DNA from: Gammaproteobacteria bacterium
Lineage (GTDB): Bacteria > Pseudomonadota > Gammaproteobacteria > PS1 > Pseudothioglobaceae
Reading direction: 5' to 3'
Assembly (NCBI GenBank): GCA_028599035.1
Contig: JAQRMT010000013.1
Location: 15,557 to 20,974 of the forward strand
DNA: 5,418 bases
Part shown: positions 1 through 4,774 of the stretch, piece by piece
Position numbering within the stretch: position 1 is the first letter of the stretch
How the letters are laid out: each line of letters begins with the position of its first letter
The notes under the pieces: model-generated
What the model saw: the letters and a program-made list of their open reading frames with translations, nothing else
Told to the model about the DNA's origin: nothing
Database searches by the model: none
Position numbers and translations under genes: made by a program

Positions 1-49
1 CACTACCAGAAACATAGTTTCTGGAAATATTAAAAATATCACATCATAA
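1..49 (+). other. 3' end of a further upstream mini-ORF copy (partial)
   Basis: Reading from base 2, the frame encodes TTRNIVSGNIKNITS and stops at TAA 47-49. This is the same tail as that of the complete mini-ORF 119 bp downstream. It is what would be seen if another repeat unit with its own start lay before the window. It could equally be the tail of a truncated paralogue, or a contig-end duplication. No start codon is visible in the window. Confidence 0.4.
6..24 (+). promoter_or_regulatory. Perfect 8-bp hairpin in repeat copy 1
   Basis: CCAGAAAC and GTTTCTGG are perfect inverted arms around an ATA loop. The stem has four G-C/C-G pairs and would fold in RNA. It is followed by an A-rich stretch rather than a run of T, so it does not look like an intrinsic terminator. 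Its role is not known. A leader-RNA structure is the simplest guess. Confidence 0.5.
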
Positions 50-51
50 AA

Positions 52-56
52 AGGAG
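52..56 (+). promoter_or_regulatory. Ribosome-binding site of the mini-ORF
   Basis: AGGAG lies seven bases before the ATG at 64. It is identical in sequence and spacing to the site before the full-length gene at 183, so the mini-ORF should be initiated as well as the real gene if the transcript includes it. Confidence 0.6.
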
Positions 57-63
57 AGTTAGT

Positions 64-168
64 ATGGACACACAACAAACACAAGATCAAGCGCATTTTT
101 GGAAATTGTTCCTTAAAGGCACTACCAGAAACATAGTTTCTGGAAATATTAAAAATATCACATCATAA
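64..168 (+). CDS. 34-aa mini-ORF sharing the N-terminus of the downstream 456-aa protein
   Basis: The ATG at 64 with its AGGAG site opens a 34-codon frame ending at TAA 166-168. Residues 1-19 are identical to the N-terminus of the 456-aa protein because they lie in the repeat. Residues 20-34 (TTRNIVSGNIKNITS) are a diverged version of residues 20-34 of that protein (IAGNIVSGEVKNIIS): 9 of 15 residues are identical, and about 33 of 45 bases match in the same reading frame. It therefore looks like the start of a paralogue cut off by a stop, not random sequence. Its stop lies 14 bases before the next ATG and directly before the ribosome-binding site, a spacing that suits translational coupling. 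Alternatives are a broken gene remnant with no role, a leader peptide, or an assembly artefact at the window edge. Confidence 0.45.
   Translation: MDTQQTQDQAHFWKLFLKGTTRNIVSGNIKNITS
125..143 (+). promoter_or_regulatory. Perfect 8-bp hairpin in repeat copy 2, inside the mini-ORF
   Basis: This second exact copy of CCAGAAACATAGTTTCTGG covers codons 21-27 of the mini-ORF, about 30 bases before the ribosome-binding site of the 456-aa gene. Inside that gene, at 244-262, the related CCGGCAACATAGTTTCTGG has two changes in the left arm: one leaves a G-U pair and one breaks a pair. The perfect hairpin is thus specific to the leader copies. A translating ribosome would melt it, so a link between mini-ORF translation and leader folding is possible but not shown. 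Confidence 0.5.
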
Positions 169-170
169 AA

Positions 171-182
171 AGGAGAGTTAGT
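171..182 (+). promoter_or_regulatory. Ribosome-binding site deciding the start of the 456-aa gene
   Basis: AGGAG at 171-175 lies seven bases before the ATG at 183. It follows the mini-ORF stop (166-168) by only two bases, so a ribosome terminating there covers this site. That supports the ATG at 183 as the start and suggests possible stop-and-reinitiate coupling. Confidence 0.75.
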
Positions 183-1553
183 ATGGACACACAACAAACA
201 CAAGATCAAGCGCATTTTTGGAAATTGTTCCTTAAAGGCATTGCCGGCAACATAGTTTCTGGAGAGGTTAAAAACATTATTTCTATTGATTCGGATATTA
301 TTTGTGAATTTGACCAAGATTTAGAGGTTGCTATGGCACAAGCGTATCAAATTGGTAACAGCATCCCCCCATGGTCGCTAACTTGGGATGGCGCCCCTCG
401 TAAAGATTTATTTAAAGTGTATCAATCTTTTATTGAAGATATATCGCCAGAGCCATCAGCAGATGCAACGGCTGATATGAAAAAATCCTTAGACGATATT
501 GGTAAAAAAATCAATAGCCTTTCTTCTCAAACACAATCATTGTTGAAAAAATCAGTGTCAACTTATCTTGAAACCTACTGCATGTCGGCTAATAAAAATG
601 GTTACACTTGCGATGTGCTTATGCCAGATTCGCCTACTTTAAAAGACTATCTTAAACAATATAAAGACTCTCAAGATTATAAACAAAAAATTAAATATTT
701 GGAGTTGGAATTCTCAGGAAATTTAAAAGGCATGCAGAGTCAGTTTGACCGTATTGCTGAAAAATATTATGGAAGTAACTATAAACAAATTCGCGAAGCA
801 AAAGATGCTGTTAATTTAGCAGACCCAATGGAGTTAAACGGTTTTTCTGATGCCAATCAAAACACATCACTCATGAATATTTTAGAAAATGGTACAAGCC
901 GATTTACGCCCCGTTTTACTGTTTCTAATTTAGATGAATTTAAAACTTGGCTGGGTAAAACAAAAGTAGCAAAAGCGATGAAAACCCCTCCCGCTGTTGA
1001 GATTAATTTCAATAATAAAATTAATACTTCTCACGAAATAGACACCCATTCGTCTTATTCCGAGAGTAATTTTTTCTTTTGTACGCATCACTCTAATGGC
1101 ACTCAAAAAATCGATATGACAGGATACACTTTTGATTTTTCAGCCACATTTCAAGATGTCATTCAAGTCACCTTAACACCGTCTAATCAATGGTTTTTTG
1201 AAAACATGATAGAAGAATACAAAGACTATTACAAAGAAAGACCAAATAGCCCATTAAGTAAGCAAGATTTGTGGGGTGCTAACGGCATATTCAATTCGTA
1301 TATTACAGGTGTTATTGTTGGTTATGGTGGACACTTGAAATTTAATTCTAGTTTTTGGAGTAGTTCAGATTTTAAAACGCAACGCAGCACTTCTGACTCC
1401 ATTGGCATTGGTTGGTTTAAGTTTGACGATAGAGATTCTAGTAAGTCTACTTCTGACCATAAGCATACTGAAACTAAAGACGGTGTAGAAATCCATGATG
1501 CATCTGAAATGCCTAAAATTCTAGCGGTCATTACTAGGACACCTAATGTTTAA
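183..1553 (+). CDS. Uncharacterised 456-aa protein, first gene of the cluster
   Basis: I do not recognise the family. The start at ATG 183 is supported by AGGAG at 171-175. There is no signal peptide and no clear membrane segment. Residues 1-85 are mixed, with a short hydrophobic stretch around 32-43 and a Pro/Trp segment near 61-69. Residues 95-215 are polar and probably helical, rich in Lys, Gln and Ser. Residues 240-455 look like beta strands alternating with Ser/Thr/aromatic loops, including SNFFF (295-299), TGYTFDFSATF (313-323), a Gly-rich stretch TGVIVGYGG (375-383) and SSFWSSSDF (389-397), and end in a short hydrophobic strand ILAVI. A helical front with a beta-rich back can occur in pore-forming or binding proteins, but no diagnostic motif supports that here. 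It is not related by eye to the three downstream paralogues, apart from the same strand and a similar strong ribosome-binding site, so an operon partnership is inferred. Its first 19 codons are duplicated upstream. Confidence 0.85.
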   Translation: MDTQQTQDQAHFWKLFLKGIAGNIVSGEVKNIISIDSDIICEFDQDLEVAMAQAYQIGNSIPPWSLTWDGAPRKDLFKVYQSFIEDISPEPSADATADMKKSLDDIGKKINSLSSQTQSLLKKSVSTYLETYCMSANKNGYTCDVLMPDSPTLKDYLKQYKDSQDYKQKIKYLELEFSGNLKGMQSQFDRIAEKYYGSNYKQIREAKDAVNLADPMELNGFSDANQNTSLMNILENGTSRFTPRFTVSNLDEFKTWLGKTKVAKAMKTPPAVEINFNNKINTSHEIDTHSSYSESNFFFCTHHSNGTQKIDMTGYTFDFSATFQDVIQVTLTPSNQWFFENMIEEYKDYYKERPNSPLSKQDLWGANGIFNSYITGVIVGYGGHLKFNSSFWSSSDFKTQRSTSDSIGIGWFKFDDRDSSKSTSDHKHTETKDGVEIHDASEMPKILAVITRTPNV

Positions 1554-1608
1554 AAAAAATATTAAAGACCTTTACAGTATGCAGCCCTCTAATTTAACAA
1601 AAACATAC
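1554..1608 (+). other. Intergenic gap before the paralogue array, no firm signal
   Basis: This AT-rich gap starts with an A tract after the stop codon. A tiny inverted repeat TAAAG-AC-CTTTA (1563-1574) is too short for a terminator and has no T run. TTTACA (1571-1576) followed 17 bases later by TTAACA is a poor promoter match. I see no convincing transcription stop or start, so read-through from the 456-aa gene is the simplest reading. Confidence 0.4.
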
Positions 1609-1629
1609 AAGGAGAAACATTATGCCAAT
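1609..1629 (+). promoter_or_regulatory. Conserved translation-start element, copy 1
   Basis: AAGGAG at 1609-1614 lies seven bases before the ATG at 1622, within AAGGAGAAACATTATGCCAA. The same pattern, AAGGAG, a short purine spacer and CATTATGCCAAT, precedes all three paralogues. It fixes their starts and shows that the duplicated unit includes the ribosome-binding site. Confidence 0.85.
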
Positions 1630-3022
1630 TCATAAATTGGATCAGAAATTAGTAGAATTATCAGCATTAAAAAATAAATTTAATTTAGAGAGAGAGATAT
1701 ATTTAGGGTTGACGGGTAATCTTGTAGACGCAATACAGTCATTGGATGTTACGAATATGAGTGTTAATGATGTCCATGCAATAATATATCGTACCGAAAC
1801 TCAAGGAAAAATAAACAACAAAGGTGTTTGGAGTAAGGAGGCTAACGCTTGGCATTTAACAGAGTTAGATGCGGCCGAACTAAAGCATCTTGAAAACCTT
1901 ATAAAAGTCAATGACAACCTTGTGGACTGGGTTAGCTTTAATAAGCTGGAGGCCAAAATGGAAAACAACCCTAAGTGGATTCGTTTTAAAGAAATCAAAG
2001 AAAAATCCGCATCAATTATAAAGGATGAAAATGAGGCAAAAGAGTTCTTGGAATTAATGAAAGATGCTAATGTTGAAAGAATGATTAATGCCATAAATTT
2101 TAGAGATGGAGGGATGGGGGCTTATTCTGGCAGTTTTCAGGCAGGAGTCTCAGAAATTAATAAATTTAGTGAAATGACTGCAGATATACAATACAGACTG
2201 ATGGAGAGAGCTGAAGTTAGAGCTGAAATTCTTCAAGAATATCAACAGCAACATAAAGCTGTAGAAGTTGAAACACAGGAATACCTTAAAACATTAGGCC
2301 TTCCAGATGAAAATGAAATTTTTGTTAAAGATTTAGTTAATTTCGTGGAATCAATTAACGAAAACATGTTGATTCAAAATAATGAAAATGGACTTTCGCT
2401 TGCGGACTCGATTACAAAGGCCGCTAATTCTGTAGAGTTGTTTGAAGAATTTCCAGTTGCTAGGGTTGCCAAAGCTTATTGCCTGGAAAAATGTATCACG
2501 CTAACTCAGGCGATTACTAATGACATCCTAATGGATGCTGAAAATACTAGATTATTATCATTTGCCAAAGTCAATCCTAAAAATATGAGAACCCTGTCAA
2601 CAGCTACAGATTTTTCCGAGGTCTTAGGTAAAGCATCAAAGCATTTGTATTTTGTTGAGAATAAGGCCGAAATCGAACAACAACAAGAATTTTATGATGT
2701 CGATATGGAGCATGATAAGAAAGCAATTCAAACAATGGAAGAAAGGCTTGAATTGTTAGGACTCTCTAAAGAAGAAACAAGAAAAATAAAAGAGGAATTT
2801 ATTGAGGGTTATTTTTATGAAGATGATGTTGACAGTATTTATGGGGATACAGAACAGGCTCAAAGAGAAAATTATTTGGCTATGAACGAATATTACGACC
2901 TGTCTTTTCCGGATTTTAGTGACTTTTACACCACCGAAAGGGATGCAGTGGTGGATGAATGGGATCTCGAAATATCTCGTGAGAATTCTAAAATAGAAGG
3001 CATGGAATTTAAATTTATTTAA
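1622..3022 (+). CDS. Paralogue A (466 aa) of a tandem family of helical proteins
   Basis: Function and family are not recognised. The start is fixed by the conserved element AAGGAG...CATTATGCCAAT. Residues 1-30 form the family N-terminal block, with hydrophobics at 3, 6, 10, 13, 20 and 27 in heptad spacing. Residues 119-157 hold one Trp module beginning WIRFKEI and ending VERMINA. The shared core covers residues 237-331: DLVNFVESI, NGLSL (256-260), AKAY (283-286), Cys291, then NP (318-319) and TLST..DF (324-331). A Lys/Glu-rich helical segment with ERLELLGLSKEE (374-385) is a single copy of the repeat found three times in the next gene. The C-terminal block is TTE (437-439), DEW (445-447), KIE (457-459) and a final F-x-F-I. 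The acidic, aromatic region 396-436 is particular to this copy. There is no signal peptide or membrane segment. It ends with double stops, TAATAA. Confidence 0.9.
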   Translation: MPIHKLDQKLVELSALKNKFNLEREIYLGLTGNLVDAIQSLDVTNMSVNDVHAIIYRTETQGKINNKGVWSKEANAWHLTELDAAELKHLENLIKVNDNLVDWVSFNKLEAKMENNPKWIRFKEIKEKSASIIKDENEAKEFLELMKDANVERMINAINFRDGGMGAYSGSFQAGVSEINKFSEMTADIQYRLMERAEVRAEILQEYQQQHKAVEVETQEYLKTLGLPDENEIFVKDLVNFVESINENMLIQNNENGLSLADSITKAANSVELFEEFPVARVAKAYCLEKCITLTQAITNDILMDAENTRLLSFAKVNPKNMRTLSTATDFSEVLGKASKHLYFVENKAEIEQQQEFYDVDMEHDKKAIQTMEERLELLGLSKEETRKIKEEFIEGYFYEDDVDSIYGDTEQAQRENYLAMNEYYDLSFPDFSDFYTTERDAVVDEWDLEISRENSKIEGMEFKFI

Positions 3023-3042
3023 TAACAAACAAAAAAAATATA

Positions 3043-3061
3043 AAGGAGAGCATTATGCCAA
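3043..3061 (+). promoter_or_regulatory. Conserved translation-start element, copy 2
   Basis: AAGGAG at 3043-3048 lies six bases before the ATG at 3055, within AAGGAGAGCATTATGCCAAT. The core CATTATGCCAAT is identical to that of the other two paralogues. An eight-A tract lies just upstream in the 32-bp gap. Confidence 0.85.
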
Positions 3062-4752
3062 TAAGCAAAATAAATGAAGAATTAGCAAAACTATCAAAAC
3101 TAAAAACTGAGTTCAATAGAGAGAGAGAACAGTATGATGATTTACAACAAGATTTTAAGGAATACATAGAAGTTCATATCGGCAAAGGTCAAGAGCTGCT
3201 TGATTTTCAGGAAAGAGCTGGCTATACGCATATAATGAACGAAATGAATCAAGACCATTTATGGCGTAGGTATAACGAATTGTTACAAAAAAAAGACTCA
3301 GGTGGCCTTTCTTTGAGTGACAAAAAAGAATTCCATAAATTGGAAGAAAGAGTTAGCGTTAAGCGCCTTAAAAATATCAAAGATCAAGCAGATTTTGAGC
3401 AGCGTTTTATGGATGTACAAAATATTGATGAATTAAGAAAGTATATGGATGGAGATATTGAATGGCGTAGATACAAAGAGTTATCAGGTGCAAAGAATAA
3501 ATCTAAAAACGACATTAAAGAGTTAGACTTGTTAAGTAAACAACCTGATGTTGAAAGGATGTTAGTCGCCGAAGAAGGGAGGAAGAATAAAGTCGCTAAA
3601 GGTGTAAAAGAATACACACCGCCCTATGTTCCAGATTCAACAAGCGAAGGAATAGATATATCTGATGAGACAAAACGAGAGATAATGAAAAAAAAGTATG
3701 ACATAGAGCTTAAAGTCAAATATAAAACGCGAGTGATGGATAAATATCTAGAGCAGCGTGAAAAAGTAAAAAGTAAAATACTAAATGAATATATTGGCAA
3801 TAATCGCGCCATAAGCCCTGCGAGACGTAGTGCCACCAATGATTTAATTAATTTTGTAGAGGCGATTGATTCTGATTTAATGACAACCGATGGAACTAAT
3901 GGTTTTTCATTTGACCGTGCAATGTCCGAAGCGCTCAGGTCTTCACAATTGTTCTTTGAAACTCAATTGGAAAGTATTGCTAAAGCGTATTCTTTTAGAG
4001 TATGTACAGGAGATTATTCGCCAATAAAACGGCGAGAGTTTAAAGATCTTCAATTTATTAAAATTAATCCCATTAATACTAAAACCTTGTCTACGCCAGA
4101 AGATTTTAATCACGTAAGACTTGCTGCATTGGCAAACAAGAGATTACTTGAAATGTCTCCTGCAATGGTAGATTTAGATACAAAAGAGGACGAAGTAATC
4201 GCAACAATTTCAGCAAAAGAAGAAGTGCGATTGCGCGAATTAGGCAAGTCAGAAGAAGAAATAGAAGCACAAATAAAAAAGATAAAAAAATCTACTATAT
4301 TTCCAAGAGGGAGAGATGCTAATGCACAAGTGGTAGAAAAAAAAGAGGAGATAGCAAGAAAACAGGCAGAATTGCGTGAATTAGGCAAGTCAAAAGAGGG
4401 GCTAATGGCAGAAACAGAAAAGATTGAAAAATTTCCTATAGCCTCACTGGGGGAAAAAGAACTTAGTGAGCTGAAAAAGGTGATAGATGAAAAAAAGGCA
4501 AAATTGCTTGAATTAGATAAGTCAGAACGGGAAATGAAAGTGGAAATAGAAGAGATTGAAGGGTCTCGTATATTTCCAAAAAGAAAAGAAAGTATTACAG
4601 AGCAAATAGAGGCAATTAAACAGATGGACATTTCGCTCAAATATGAGCCCGATAGATTTCTCACCACCGAAGACGATATGTCGGCGGATGAATGGTATGT
4701 AGATGTGCGCAAGGATGACCTAAAAATAGAAGAGATGGATTTTAGGATTTAA
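3055..4752 (+). CDS. Paralogue B (565 aa), with Trp modules and a three-repeat coiled-coil tail
   Basis: Function is not recognised. It follows paralogue A by 32 bp. Residues 1-30 are the family N-terminal block, with MPI, L10, L13, S14, L16, K17, F20, N21, E23, R24, Y27 and L30 shared by all three copies. Trp70 (LWRRYNELLQ) and Trp137 (EWRRYKELS) open two helical modules 67 residues apart, the same spacing as in the third paralogue. Residues 177-255 are a charged linker with PPYVP near 189-193. The shared core is 263-351: DLINFVEAI, NGFSF (282-286), AKAY (309-312), Cys317, then NP (338-339) and TLST..DF (344-351). Residues 390-511 carry three copies of a [RL]EL[GD]KS repeat in a Lys/Glu-rich probable coiled coil. 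The C-terminal block has TTE 537-539, DEW 545-547 and KIE 557-559, aligned without gaps to paralogue A. There is no signal peptide or membrane segment, so cytosolic location or export by a signal-less route is possible. Confidence 0.9.
   Translation: MPISKINEELAKLSKLKTEFNREREQYDDLQQDFKEYIEVHIGKGQELLDFQERAGYTHIMNEMNQDHLWRRYNELLQKKDSGGLSLSDKKEFHKLEERVSVKRLKNIKDQADFEQRFMDVQNIDELRKYMDGDIEWRRYKELSGAKNKSKNDIKELDLLSKQPDVERMLVAEEGRKNKVAKGVKEYTPPYVPDSTSEGIDISDETKREIMKKKYDIELKVKYKTRVMDKYLEQREKVKSKILNEYIGNNRAISPARRSATNDLINFVEAIDSDLMTTDGTNGFSFDRAMSEALRSSQLFFETQLESIAKAYSFRVCTGDYSPIKRREFKDLQFIKINPINTKTLSTPEDFNHVRLAALANKRLLEMSPAMVDLDTKEDEVIATISAKEEVRLRELGKSEEEIEAQIKKIKKSTIFPRGRDANAQVVEKKEEIARKQAELRELGKSKEGLMAETEKIEKFPIASLGEKELSELKKVIDEKKAKLLELDKSEREMKVEIEEIEGSRIFPKRKESITEQIEAIKQMDISLKYEPDRFLTTEDDMSADEWYVDVRKDDLKIEEMDFRI
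3257..3282 (+). repeat. 26-bp exact direct repeat shared by paralogues B and C (copy 1)
   Basis: This segment, coding for the LWRRYNEL region around Trp70, is identical over 26 bases to 4961-4986 in the next gene. After one mismatch a further six bases match. Identity at synonymous sites suggests recent duplication or gene conversion. Confidence 0.8.
3457..3582 (+). repeat. Trp module of 42 residues in paralogue B
   Basis: Residues 135-176 follow the pattern W-x-R-Y-K-E-L, a polar stretch, KEL-x-LL, QP, then ERML and A-x-E. It matches, without gaps, each of the two tandem modules in the third paralogue. Paralogue A has one version with a short insertion (WIRFKEI to VERMINA). The pattern of aromatic and Leu residues suggests a two-helix unit, but this is inferred. 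Confidence 0.7.
4225..4587 (+). repeat. Three degenerate coiled-coil repeats at the end of paralogue B
   Basis: The motif LRELGKS at residue 393, LRELGKS at 440 and LLELDKS at 484 starts three units spaced 47 and 44 residues apart. Each continues with a Glu/Lys-rich helix containing KI or EI and then a break with I/L, P, K or G (STIFPRGR, FPIASLGEK, SRIFPKRK). Paralogue A has one related unit (LELLGLSKEE). Differences in unit number explain part of the length difference between the two full-length copies. Confidence 0.75.
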
Positions 4753-4755
4753 ACG

Positions 4756-4774
4756 AAGGAGAACATTATGCCAA
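4756..4774 (+). promoter_or_regulatory. Conserved translation-start element, copy 3
   Basis: AAGGAG at 4756-4761 lies six bases before the ATG at 4768, within AAGGAGAACATTATGCCAAT. It begins only three bases after the stop of paralogue B, so translation of the two genes could be coupled. Confidence 0.85.

Larger units (their letters stand above)
1..240 (+). repeat. 119-bp tandem direct repeat, two copies, covering leader and 5' end of the first gene
   Basis: Bases 1-121 are identical to 120-240, giving a period of 119 bp. The identity ends at base 241 (T, where the previous copy has C at 122). Each unit contains a perfect hairpin, an A-rich stretch with an in-frame TAA, an AGGAG ribosome-binding site, an ATG and 19 codons. 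The last copy runs on into the full-length 456-aa gene, while the earlier copy runs into the next unit and stops. Because 119 is not a multiple of three, the copies are in different frames, but each brings its own start, so gain or loss of a unit would leave the main gene intact. The repeat reaches the first base of the window, so the true copy number is unknown and an assembly artefact is possible. Confidence 0.9.

Noticed and set aside
6..24. Hairpin as an intrinsic terminator
   Set aside because: It is followed by A-rich sequence, not a T run, on the + strand, and lies inside a unit that also carries a ribosome-binding site and start codon.
1..240. CRISPR-like array
   Set aside because: The units are directly adjacent, 119 bp long and have no spacers.
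87..317. Minus-strand 76-codon frame across the tandem repeat
   Set aside because: It contains the repeat twice simply because the DNA is duplicated. It has no ribosome-binding site and lies opposite a well-supported gene start.
228..372. Faint resemblance of the AMAQAYQIGNS region in the 456-aa protein to R-body (RebB-type) proteins
   Set aside because: Only a few small and aromatic residues match, the protein is several times too long, and no reb-type neighbours are present.
1571..1599. Possible promoter TTTACA - 17 bp - TTAACA before the paralogue array
   Set aside because: The -10 match is poor, and such combinations are common in AT-rich gaps. It is not enough to call a separate transcription start.
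3287..3294. Eight-A tracts (here and near 1552, 3031 and 4327) as phase-variable sites
   Set aside because: Tracts of eight A are expected in DNA of this composition and are not conserved between paralogues. Slippage is possible, but nothing points to it.
4110..4712. 200-codon open frame on the minus strand, Ser/Phe-rich
   Set aside because: It is the reverse of the Glu/Lys-rich coiled-coil coding region of paralogue B. Such composition gives long Ser-rich antisense frames by chance. There is no ribosome-binding site, and the + strand gene has conserved homologues.
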